A DNA stretch of 64,000 nt from Gymnogyps californianus (lineage: Eukaryota > Chordata > Aves > Accipitriformes > Cathartidae): contig NC_059478.1 of the NCBI RefSeq assembly GCF_018139145.2, forward strand, positions 17,157,001 through 17,221,000, in the 5' to 3' direction. The position numbers and the translations under genes are program-made. Below are positions 50,754-62,453 of the stretch, piece after piece (positions within the stretch are counted from its first letter, which is position 1; every line of letters begins with the position of its first letter). A model generated the notes under the pieces. The model was given only the letters and a program-made list of their open reading frames with translations. It made no database searches and was not told the DNA's origin.

Positions 50754-53700
50754 CGTTCAGTACCAAATCCTCTTATCCTTTAACTTTTAGGGGTTGTTTC
50801 TGTTTTGGCTTGTCTGCCTTTCCTTTCTAGCCCTTCTGTCCGTTGTTGGGGTCAGATTCTTCTGTTGTGAAGTTCTACTCAACGCTTCAACCCTTTGTTC
50901 CTGTTTGGTGCACACATCTGCTGTCTTTGCTTGCTTGACATAGACCTGCAGAACCAAAGCTTCACTTCTTGCTTTTTATGGGGATTTTGGAAACCTGGCT
51001 ACAGGCGACAATTATGAAAAACCTGCCCGTGTGGGATCTTGCGGGAGGGAGATGAGGGGAACGGGACAAAATGTCTCAAAAAGAGAGACCATCTCTCCAG
51101 TATTGGGGATTAATTAAACTCCAGTCCTTCAGCTTCTGAGCAAAGGAACTGAAGTGCCATATGGGATGGGCACAGTTGTATCATTGTTTGAAATTAATTG
51201 TGGGATCAGAACCTTATTGTTAATGAATGACTTGCCAGGTAAACTTGAGCCCAAATTCCTCAAAGCCCCAACCAAAATGAGTGTATGTTATTTTTCAAAA
51301 ACTTCCTGAAAAATTCTGTCTTTTCAGGCTGTTTCTTCTTTGGGCAGAGGACACTGTATGTAGTGGAAAGTTTCTTGAATTACTCCTTCCATCACACCCA
51401 AAGTTTCTCTCCTAGCTCTGCTGTTTCCTGGTCTCTTTTGTAAAGATTCTGGAGTGCCCTATTCACTTGTACCAAGTACTGTATTGCTTCCTCAGCTTGT
51501 CTCCTGTCCACATGTGACCATTTATTTTCCTTTCTGCCCCTTTTATGCTTTAAATAAAGATCCACTTTCCATGACTACTGCAGGGTATAACAACAGTATG
51601 TTGGTACCTACAGCTAACAACTAACAGTCTTGCAGACAAATGTGAAAGTGACTATTTTCTTTTCAGTCCCTGAAGGAAGATGGCAGAAAGTGCGTAGCAA
51701 AAAGGCAACTATGATTTTAAAATACCTCTTTTCTCACCTGTGCTTAGGTGCTTACCTGTAGTAAATGCTTTTCTTAATCAGGGCAGCAATCATTTTAGAG
51801 GCCTTCTTTTTAAAAACACAATAAATCAGAAGAGATCATGACAATATTGTACTAGGACAACTGTCCTTATAATTTTAGATTATGGTAGACCATTTCTGTA
51901 TCAAAAGTTTTACCAACTGTATATATGCTGCAAGGCACCTGTTAACATGTCACCTTCTGCATGAAACTACCATTTGTAGCTGTACTTCTTCCTTTCAGCA
52001 AGAAGTGTTTGTTAATAAAAGATAATAGTGCATTGTAATTTCTCCTATGCTACGATCTGATACGTATTTTTATAGTAGGTTGTGAGATACCTGCTGGCCT
52101 CTGAAAGTATTATAGAAGCTACAGTCAGTTCTTCACAACTCCTCCTCTTCCGTACCCTTGCTATCCTTCTTAATACCTTAGAACTGCTTTGTTACACTTC
52201 ACAATTTGTTCTTCTTAAAGGTATTTTCAGTCTTTCTGTTCTGTAGCTGAAAAAAAGCGTGGAGCCAGTGCATTTTTCATGTCTGTTCTGGTAATAAGAT
52301 AATTTGACACTTCCACATTTAAAGAATTTCAGCTACTACTGTAGAAAGCAGTTCACTTAGCACAGAAACATACACATGCATGAAATTAAAATCAAGTATC
52401 CCTAACATTTGCTAACCAGCTCCAATAAAGGAACAGTACTTCTATGCCCACTTTTTGCCACTTCTGTGTGCTAAGGTTGCATGTTTTCGGAGTTGTATTC
52501 TGAGCTTGTTGCAACTCACTGGTGCAAACTTCTCAAAATACAATCTGTTTTGATATTGTAAGGTGGGGAGGGGAGATGAGTGATCAATTGTAATACAGGA
52601 TTATAAATTTCTGTTAGTTAGCAGGAAATCAGTGAAATTGAATAGAATATCTCCAGTGTAGTTAAATGTCACATAGGGGAATATGTTCCTAACGCTCACA
52701 TGCAATGTCCAATGTAGAGAGGCATTTGATGCAATGAGCTTCTTAAATTGAGGTAAGGAAATAGACAGGGAGGACAGTTCTTCCTCCCACCATCATCTTA
52801 CTCAGTACTAAAGGAAAGGATTAATTTTCCTATGCTTCAGTCCAAACACACGTTCCTGAAAGACATATCAGCCAGGTGACAACCATGCTTTGTGAATAAA
52901 CTGTACCTAGATTTACATGAATTTCAGATGAATTGATGGAGTCTGTGATTCTACTGAGCATTTGTCAGTCTTTTGGGAATGTGCGTATTCATTTTGCAAG
53001 GTTAAATTATTTTTGAACACTGAAAAATTTGTGGAGCTGGCTTCTGAATAAATACAGCAACTAAAGCACTGACTGTAAAGAGTTGCCAACTGAAGGTGTA
53101 AGTTGACAGACGACAGCACACATATAAAGAAGTTTGTAGAAACAGTGACCATTTTGGATAAGCGATAGTCTTGCTGCCCAACCACTACTTTCACAACATT
53201 GTTACAGTCTGGGGAATAGAAGATTTAAGAAGGACTTCGAAGAACAGAGTTTTGGCTCTGGGACTCCTAAATGTTTAGGAAAATAAAGGAAAAAGAATGG
53301 AGGTGCCTAGTCTGAGCTTTTGAACGGGTTGTAGAGACCAGTACTGTATGTGGTGCAGAAGTAGAAATTGATTTGGAAAAGGTAGAAAAAATGGGGTAGA
53401 TTTTTCTGCTGTGATAGGTAAAATGGAGCAAGTTGGGGGGATGCAGAAGATTGAAGTGGTAAAAGTAAATGGCTGTAACATTATCTGTGCAGGGGCATTG
53501 TGAACAAATATGAGTGAGTTGAGATTTCGTTTAATTCGGAGAAAACTACATTGTATCTTTTCTTGAGTTTTAATTACTGAAGAGTTCCTACTGTTCTTGT
53601 GTGAACTGCAGGTCATTACGCAGTTAGTCATAGCAGTTTGCACTTGTTTCCACTGGTGTTTGAATGAGTCATGCCCGTGGTGGTGTGCAGCTGTAGACAG

Positions 53701-56700
53701 AAGGGTGGAATGGCCTTAGGAATGTAGTAGGAGTGTGTATGTGAAGCAGAAGCTGCTGGAGGATAAAATCACTGGAGCTTTTACTCTAGTTTACAGTACA
53801 AATAACATCAGTCTGCAGTACACATACTTAAACACAGTATGTCTAGCATGCTCAGACTTGCACTTTCATACTTAAGTAGCAGTGTATTTCTTAAATCTAC
53901 GTAGATGGAGAGATTTCAAAGACAGAAATTGAAGAAGGCATTTGATCCCATGTGGTCTCTTTATAGCAGTTCTGTCTGTGTAAGCAGCCGTGCAACAGCT
54001 TGGTACCTTTTCAGTTTCTCAGGCTCCTTTTGAGCCTCTATTGTCTTCACTCTGATTTGGCGTTGGCACTGTTGGTGTTGGCACTATTGAGAACATTGTT
54101 CTTCTTGGGATCACTCTTTCAATGTAGTAGAAAGGAGATGCTTTTGAAAATGTCCCCAACAAAGGTCACTTTCAAATAAACAAACAAACATACTTTCATA
54201 CATCAAGTACTGGCAATATGTCCTAATGTTTTTCCCACAAGTACATTTGTAAAAGTGTGGAGTAGCACAAAGCTGCTTCAGGGCCATTCAGCAGTTTCCA
54301 TTACTGTAAGAATATCTATATGATAGTTGAACGATGGTGAGGATTTGGGCATCTCTGATAATACTGTTGTGTCTACGCTTAAATTTTGTTAAAGTTATCA
54401 CAGCTAATTTATAATTGTGGCTGATATGTCTGTGAGGATGCCAAAGGCCTGGAGAAAGCAGATGCTTAATATGGCTTAGTCTGTCAAGGGCTGTATGTTG
54501 CAGGATTCTTTACAGCAACAATGATGAGAGGAGGTAATGTACAATTGTTAGTGGAAAGGTGGAGGTTTTCGTAGAATCAACAGCTAAAGATTACAGGATA
54601 TCTGCTTAAAGGTTCTTTACTGAAGCAGTGCTATAGAGAACTATTGGCAAACCTCAGAGTCTGGCAAAAAAAGACTGACTGTTTCTGAGTTACTGAAATT
54701 CTGGCTATTCTCCTGCACCCGCTGAACTGAATAATTTGTGTTGGGGTTGAGCTCCAGGATTCGGCTTTTCAGTTGTAGCATTGATTATAAGTACATAACA
54801 ATTTTATTAAATATTTTTAAAAGAGTGACTACTTACTCAGACTTCAATGTCTTCTTTACCAGATTTTCATGTTTGGTTGCTCATTGTCTTCAGATCAATG
54901 CAGGATTTGAAGTTGGCAGTATGACAGTATTTAGTTTGTCATACCAGAAGTACAATTCAAGTTGCTTTTAGGGATTTTTTTCTTCCTTTTAGCTGATGAC
55001 TGCTGATGTTGACAACTTCAAAAGGCTTTTTTTTTTTTAATTCTTCCCACACATTTGGCTGTCATTTAGAGGTGTTGGGAAGTGGAAGAATAGCATCCAA
55101 TAACGTCTGAATTCCCTTCCCTTTTCTCATCTCAGCTTTAGCTGTATCTTGAAAGAGTCTACCTATAATGATAATCCCTGTTTTCTGAGAAGTTATGTTG
55201 GTTCTCACAGTGTTCAAAGGTATCAGTACTCGCTCATAGACAGTCACTTCCAACCAGTATGACACCAAGCTCTTCATTGTTGCAAAAGATTTTGTTTTGG
55301 GGGAAGAAGAGGGAAGCAAAGGAGCAGCTCCACATTTTCTGTTGTCTTGTCGTCTTCATCTTTTTGTAGGGTTGCTGGAGCTCCATGCCTGACTTTCAAG
55401 CTCTGTGTTATTTTCTTGGCAATATCAGTAAGAAACCTATATGTGCAAAAAACCTCATAATTCTAATAAGAATCTTGTAGCTGGACTGAAAAGAAATTGA
55501 GATAGTTTCTAAGGACTAGTAGGGAGAGATTAAAGGGTTGTTTGTCTGCAAGATCAGCCAGCAGAGAGAAAGGTGTTGTCAGATGTCAGTAGGGATGCTC
55601 TAGAAAGAATATGTTTCTAGCTAGGACAGCCTCAGAATGGTGAAGGTTAAGACTGTGATGACTAACTGCTTTCTTTTAGTGATGAATTATTACTAGGGGA
55701 GTGTCTATGCTACTACAGTTCCCACACAGACCTCCTACCTGTGGAGGAGGATCAACAGAGGACTTACACTACTCAGGAGAATGGTTTAATTACATGTATC
55801 AATCAGGCGCTTTTTTTTCTTTTTGCCCTTTTTTTTTTTTCTATGAGAAAAAAATGCTGGAAAGGGATTTTGTTTTGTCATTAAATGAGGTGATAGAGTC
55901 TGGCAGCAATGTGAATACCCAAAAAGGATGTGGGAGTGTGTTTGCATCCCTTTCGTAAATTTGTTTTGGTGACAGAATGAGCATGAAAAGAGCACAAAGT
56001 CAATACTGTGTGTCCTACTGCAGCCCTTACCCAACACGTTACCTTGAGGTGTCCTGAAAACTTCTCTATTACAGGTGACATCTTTCTGCATTTAATGTGC
56101 TTTTTGTCTGAATGGAAATGGGGCTTATCTGATTATTAGGAAGCCAAAATGTGTAATAAAACCCAATCTGTCAATCCACAGTTTACACAGTAATGGTTGA
56201 CTAATGTGCAGACTCTAATACATACATGTTGTAGGTAAACAGATGCAAATGAATACAGCTGTGAAGTCAAGCTTATTATGAAGATAAACATTAGCATTAC
56301 TTGAAACATAATAAAATCTGAGGAAAGATGAAGAACTTAGTATTATTGAAACAAACCTTTGGTTGAATTGATTTGAGAGACGGCAGAGCCTGCAAGTACC
56401 TTTCATCTGATCTAGTAGTTATCTGAAAGTATTAATTTTTTTCTGCAGATCATCTAATACAAGAAGTGAGAATGTTGGTTCACCATTTTTATTAAGATTC
56501 CTTAAGAGGGAAAATGGAAAGGAAAAGAAGTGCTTTATATTTTTCTCACGTTCCTGACATTATAGATTTCCTTCGCTGGGAGCATATGGCATAAAGGAGC
56601 ACATCATCATTGCTAACAGAGAGCTGAGATTCAGGGGTTAGTTTTGTGATCTAGTTATTTGGTTAGTTCCTACTTATTTGGGCTAACTGCTTAATCTGTT

Positions 56701-59154
56701 TTTCTGCATATAATGTGACAGTATTATGGTGGAATCGAATGACAGGAAAATGGAAATTACCATTCCTTGAAAATAACTTCAAAAAATTTGCACAAAGATG
56801 AAGACTTAGACAAGGGATGATGGGGAGAGAGAGAGAGCTAGATCTGGTAGGAGAAAGGTATCTGAGGTGAATAGGGCTAAAATGTAAACATCATTATGTA
56901 TAACCTGTGCTTGTGGTGAATTGCAGGGTTTCCTACATTTTGCTGTGGAACAGCCTACCAGATTAAATATTATAGTACTTGTGAAGAGATTTGTTACGCC
57001 AGCCGTTTCCTAAAGCCAAAATTTTCAAAGCACTTTTGTCACGTGGATGGTGAAGGAAATGTAGGTCACTTCTTTCCCTCTCTCTTCTGGTTTTCCTGCT
57101 TTATATAGCAGTAAATAGACTGTTTTGTCTTAAAGCTTTTCTACCTCTTTCATTTTGCTTTGGCTTGATCTGTCCTAAAGATCTTTTGTCTTGTACCTGA
57201 CGGTGGGAACAGTGGAGTCCGTAGCAAGGCTAGTCTGCAGGAGCAGAGTTTGTAAATGCAGACCGTAACAAAATGTGCTCACTGCTGAAGTAAGCAAGTA
57301 AACTAGTTGTTAGCCTTGTTGCTCAGGTTCGTTCTCTTGGAGTGTGTTGCATATGCAGTGCTGGTAGACCCTTTGTCCTGAAAGATTCCACAGGCAAATG
57401 AAGAACTAAACTGCAAAGTTTTTCAGAAGCATTTGGTACTGGCACAACTTCCCTCAGATCATTTGAATGTGAGAAGAGTTCAGCCATGCTTAATGGCTTT
57501 GCTGAACTGATTAAGAATGGGATTTTTTTTTTTTCCCAGTCAAATTGCAAAGTGTTGAGAGAGAATTTGGACCACTTGAAACTTTTTCCTAGACAATATA
57601 CAAAGAAGGGGCAGCTTGGTAACTGTATGCACATAAAATATGTACAGGCATACCAGAGAAAACAGGGGTGAAGCACAGAGGAAAAAGAAAAAGGAAGTTT
57701 CTAAACAGAAAAAAGTTTTCTATTTCTATTTAATTTGGCAGCATTGTTGTTGGTTTTTTTTTTTTAAATTAAGCTGGGAATGGAACTTGACCTGTGATAA
57801 ATATTGGGATAATGTGAAACAGTAACCCATGATATAGCCCAAACAGCTGAGCACCATCATTTAAGGGCAGGGCTGAGAAGTGGGAGGGCTCTGTTTTGCC
57901 TCTGTGTAGATATTCTGGATTAAAAGCTGTTGGGGAACCAGACCAAAACCTGAGTATAAAATAACAGCTTAGTTTCAGGTGATACACAATTACATTCAAA
58001 ACAACACAGGGAATTTAGAGACTGTATTCTGCATTGGTTGATTCCAGTGTAACCCAATTTCCACATATCTGAAGCTGCTTATTAGGTTTCCAGTGTTACA
58101 TCATCGTAACAAGTTCCACCAAACAGGATTCTGTTTCTAAATTTATGGGGCATATGTTGGCGTGTGGCAAACTTGATTGCTATAACAAGCTCCTGATCCC
58201 TCTGTAAGTTTGCAAAGTTTTCATTGTGCCTGTTACATGTTTGTATTTAAGGCAGCACCAGGTATGTCATCCCAGGTTCTGTAGAAAGCATCCAATCATG
58301 TACTGCAAACTCATGTACCTGCTAGTTCTCAAACAAAAACAAATATACAAAAACCTTTGAAAAGATATGATTATTTTTATTTCTATTTATGGAAAGAGTT
58401 GTAATTGATCACAGGGCTCTTCACTTAGGCTTCTGTGCCCTTTGCCATCTGTATGTGTAGAAAACCTGCAGAGAGATCTTTTCTTTTTAAAATAGGGCAA
58501 TGACTTGATTATCTGGCTTTCAAATAATTGTCATGTTGAAATTATGATAATTTTGAGCTCTTTTTAAAAGAGTGCAAGAACCATATTGATTTTTTCCAAA
58601 TGTAAAATAAAACATTCTACTATTGCAAATCTATGAATTCTTTGCTTTGTTTATATAAAAATTGAATGTTTCGCTTTCTATTTTCTTATGTTAGCAAAGC
58701 CCTCTCAATGCTATCAGTAGCAGTTGCTTAAATAGGAAAACATACAGGCAAAGAAATAAATTTAGAAACCATTGGGAGAGCTCTCTTTTAAATTTATTTC
58801 AAATGTTTTAGGTGGTATATAAGTATTTTCAGCTATCTGTTGAAATTTCAAGATTTTTTTTGCTTTGCTTAAAACTGTATAATTGACTTTATTTCCCAAA
58901 TTAATTACTAGTGGCTCTACTACCTGATCTTCTAGAAGAAATCAGTGATTTATATATCTGTTAAAAGTTAAATAGCATAGGCCATCTAGCTATAACACAC
59001 AGTTTTTAATGAGGATTTTAACATGACTTAGTAGCCTATTGTTCATATGAATGCATCTCTTCAGTATGAGATTATATTTGGACTCACCATTTGTTTTTTT
59101 GTTTGTTTGTTTTTGTGTCCTTTCTTCCTCCTTCCTTGCCCCATTTTCTTACAG

Positions 59155-59194
59155 AGATCAGAATATTCTGGATCCTACTTTGGAATATGTTAAG
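59155..59194 (+). CDS. BCAR3: BCAR3 coding exon 2 (40 nt), residues 107-120
   Basis: This short exon lies between a very strong acceptor (long CT-rich tract, then TTACAG) and the donor AAG|GTAAGG. Its first base completes Arg107 (AG|A), and thirteen codons then read DQNILDPTLEYVK, ending in phase 0. Human BCAR3, as remembered, has RDPHLLDPTVEYVKFSKE at the same place, so the call is firm despite the size. Tyr118 here corresponds to human Tyr117, a phosphorylation site that I recall as the docking point for the SOCS6-Cullin5 ubiquitin ligase. The next exon should begin with FSKE-like sequence and lead into the SH2 domain, but it is not in the window. Skipping this 40-nt exon would shift the frame. 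Confidence 0.93.
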
Positions 59195-60109
59195 GTAAGG
59201 TACCATTTCTTACCCTCAAAATATTTTATTCAGTATATAACCAGCACTGCCAGAGCATTTCCAGTCATTTGTAGTTAAATAGTGCTTCTGTCTATCTTTT
59301 GCTACAGAAGAACTAATTATATATGTCAGACTATTTTCTGCATGCTTTAGTGAAATACGTGTGGGCATTGTGCTTTGGGGGTAGGTTGCATTTTTATATT
59401 GGGGCCTCTTTTCAGTTACATGGTGACTACCTACGATCTTGCCTTTGTTAACAGATTAAAAGAATCCGTATTTCTTGCTTATGGATTTCTGGGGAAGTAA
59501 AGGAACACATCTGAAAAGATCATAAAAATTCAGATTTAGATTTATGGTTTTAGCAATATACTTACTAACATTACAGTTAAAAATTCACTTCTGGTCCAAA
59601 AAGTAACTGGAATCCTGGCAAAATTTTAAGTTCTGTTTTCCTTTTGTACAAGATCAGAGTGCTGAAAAACATAAAAAATATATAAACGTGTATTTTGTTA
59701 GAGTAAATAAAAAATACTCTGGAGCATTCATAAATTTTATTCAAAAATCAGTCCTGGATTGGCAATATAGAAACTTTGGAGGAAGCCTTAGGGATGTAAT
59801 TCTGTACTGGGAGTCTCTTGCAGTGCTGTAATTTCCACTGAATTAGTACCTTTCAACATGTTTCATTTAAGAGAATGTTATTTCTCAGAACCTTGAAAGA
59901 ATCTGGCTTCTATGTCATGTCTCTCAACAATGGGCTTCTTTAATTGTTGGGCTTTGTTCCCTGTCTTTTAGAAGACCATAATCTTCTGAAAAGTCTCTGA
60001 TAAACACAGGTTATCCTCGAACGTAGGATATTCCTGTAGCTATTCATGTGGACAGCCTGAATTTCTCAGACACCAGAATTTCTGCTTCAGTTTAGAATTT
60101 GGGTGAGGA

Positions 60110-60580
60110 AGAGACTGAGGAGAGCCAGTCAGCTGGGTTCTGCTGCCAGAATTCCTTCTGTGGGTGTTCATAGTTGAGAGAAATGGAGAGGTGCCCAGGT
60201 TTAGGGTTCAGGTTGATCGAAGAAGTAAACTAGGAGAATGTAATGCAATGTTGAGGGAGGACTGCCAAAGGAAAGTGCCAAGGATTAATTTCCCTGAAAG
60301 TGTGAAGGGGTCCTCTGCTGGACTTTCTGCCTAGGGTTGGGGTGGAGGTAGGAATTAGGGTTTGGAAGAAGAGAAGGGGAAGAGCAGAACATGAAGGTCC
60401 ATGGAAAAGGGGCTGCCAAAGGACTCTGAGGACTGCTGCTGGAATTCTGCTCTAAACAGCTCAGTGTTGCAAGGTCCCTGGCCTCAATCCCAGCCTAAAG
60501 TTGGGATATGGTAAAGTAGCAGAGATAGAGAAGGCCAAGAGCCTTCTGAAGAGTACTGTAGAAGAGGGGATGCCAAAGGC
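60110..60580 (+). repeat. Degenerate tandem repeat, three units of about 150 bp
   Basis: Three related blocks follow one another. Each has CTGCTG.-AATTC/TTTCTGC (60140, 60315, 60436), then GCC(C/T)A followed by a G/T-rich stretch (60189, 60329, 60491), then a GAAGAAG/GAGAAGG purine tract, and closes with (C/A)TGCCAAAGG (60262, 60413, 60570). The closing motif recurs at 151 and 157 bp. Units are strongly diverged with indels, and the block is more G+C-rich and purine-rich than its flanks. It could be an old minisatellite or internal repeats of an unrecognised element. Confidence 0.5.
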
Positions 60581-62065
60581 AACAAAGTGGTGGACATGTT
60601 AATTGCTCAATTTAATTTACTGTGTATCATGCAGTATGCTGTACAGGGTACGTTGTTACAGTTTTAATAATATGACCAAGTAGAAGGCAGAGGTTTCATG
60701 TGCCAATTCATCAATATGTGTGTCTTGTCTTGTTGCAGCAAGTTGTATATTACAAATGTGGTTTCTGATCTTTTCAACTTTTCTAGTAGAAGCTTGTCTT
60801 GGACTCTTGTCAATAGCAGTGGTGCTAAGCTTAGTTATTAAAACTTTGATGTTGGGGAGAAAAGCCTGGGGAAAAGAGACTTATGAGGGAGAATACAAGG
60901 GTTACCATCCCCTTCTTTTCTCCTTCCTCTTTCAGTTTTTCCTGTCTATATCCCTACCTTTAGTGAACTGTGAGTTTGGTCCCTGGTTCAGTGGTATTGT
61001 AACAGGAACTCTAGACAAGAAATCTTAAACTACAACTTTGAAAAATATGCAAAAATTGCTTTCCAATAAATATAGCCCCCCAAAACATTTTTTGGCTGTA
61101 AAAGTCCAGGTTACTAACAAAGCTGATTCCAGAAATGTATTCTTACATAAAAAATTATGACTAATGCCAAATAAAGGAGGACTGTCATAAATAATTTGTT
61201 ATCAGTTTACTATGACTGTAAAAGATGTGCCTGAATTCATAACAACAGGATCTTAGAACCCCCTTTGTTGGCTTAAGTTTCAGCAAGTATGTGTTTATTG
61301 TCTTCTATAACTTACCTTATGGTAACTATTATATTAATGTTTATAAATTTTCCAGCTCCTTGAATAAATTATGATGGCAATGTTAAGTCAGGTTTATACC
61401 TGCAGTTTATACTGCAGAACACTAACCTACTCAAGTTACAAAGCTGAAAGAATAGATTTCTGTAGCATCTCACTATGCTTGTACCAACATTGCCATTTGC
61501 ACAAAGTCTATTTGACATATAATGTGTGCATATTTAGTTTGAGCAAGCAGGGTTGGTGCCAGTTGGGTAGACTTTGACAGATGTTGCTTAAGTGGTGAAA
61601 AAAATACCTTTAAATGAAGAAGAGATAGTAAGAGAAGAGGAAGAAAACAACAAGAGCACTTTTGGCAATCCTATTTTGCTGATTCAGGATGCCAAAGTTC
61701 TGAGAGACAGATTCGTATTTCTGATGTACAGGAAAATATAGTTAGTATTGTCTCTAGGCAGAGAAGTGTTGATTGACTGACTGAAAGCACGTATAAACTT
61801 GAGTATTAAGCATGTATGATGTATCAAGCATACATCGAAACTAACACTAGAACAAGCTAATTGTACCCAAAAGTCTTGATACTGATTCTTGTTTCTCTCA
61901 TCTTGCTGTTCAGACTGTAAAGAAAAGAGAGACTTTGGATTAATTTGCCTTGTAAAAAATTGCATTGTCTTGAAAGTAGTACATGGCACAAATGTAAGTT
62001 GTATTACGGTAGTCTGGCTGCTGGTGATTCTACCCAAGAGTTACAGTCCCAAGCAAAGTGTACTA

Positions 62066-62453
62066 TGTCAGGGCCCTGAGGGCACTGATTGGCCTGAAGT
62101 GTCCTGACCAGCCTCATTTAAGACCTCCACCCACACCCACTGAGTAAGGGCTCCATTTAAGCTCAGACTGGGGCCATCGGGCCCTGCCTGAGCTGTCTTA
62201 GGTGTGCCTGCCCCTAGCCCTGTTCCCGAAGTGCTGTGTGGGAAGCCCTGGATGGACCTTGGACCTGGCCTGTTACCCTGTCTTGCCTGAGGCTCACTGG
62301 ACTGTGATAGGACCTGTTGGTGTCATCACTGTGCTCAGCTTGCTTGCATCTTGGTGCTGTGGGACTGCACCTTGTTGGTGAGCACGTTGCCCACCCTGTG
62401 CTCCCGGATCACCTTCCCTTAGGGAGCAGCCCCACTCTTGCTGCTCCCTGACA
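62066..62453 (+). mobile_element. Probable solo LTR of a second, GC-rich endogenous retrovirus family
   Basis: A 388-bp G+C-rich block stands out from A+T-rich intron. It begins TGTCAGGG and ends CCCTGACA, a perfect 8-bp inverted terminus with TG...CA ends as in retroviral LTRs. Inside are an inverted CCAAT box (GATTGG near 62087) and two CATTTAAG boxes (near 62116 and 62153) that could act as TATA-like elements; I see no AATAAA. The flanks TACTA and AGCTA share only their last three bases, so no clean target duplication is visible. A 14-bp direct repeat (ACAAGCTAATTGTA at 61852-61865 and 62451-62464) offers a rival boundary. Orientation is tentative; no coding sequence. Confidence 0.5.

Larger units (their letters stand above)
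42496..59154 (+). other. BCAR3: BCAR3 intron 2
   Basis: 16.7 kb between coding exons 1 and 2, beginning GTACC and ending in a long pyrimidine tract and CTTACAG. I recognise no additional exon or intact transposon. The longest opposite-strand open frames (53275-53643 and 57323-57676, about 120 codons) look like chance openings. It contains a C22 tract, an inverted repeat, T15 at 47896-47910 and (AAAC)n-like sequence near 54176-54190. Confidence 0.85.

Noticed and set aside
53275..53643. 122-codon open frame on the - strand as a gene
   Set aside because: Low-complexity composition, no recognisable domain, inside a BCAR3 intron, and no splice or promoter context. Such lengths occur by chance in 64 kb.
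57323..57676. 117-codon open frame on the - strand as a gene
   Set aside because: No family resemblance and no supporting signals. It reads through the poly-T region as KKK and is probably a chance opening.
61684..62037. 117-codon open frame on the - strand next to the LTR-like block as retroviral coding sequence
   Set aside because: No protease, reverse transcriptase, integrase or envelope motif, and it lies outside the inferred LTR ends.
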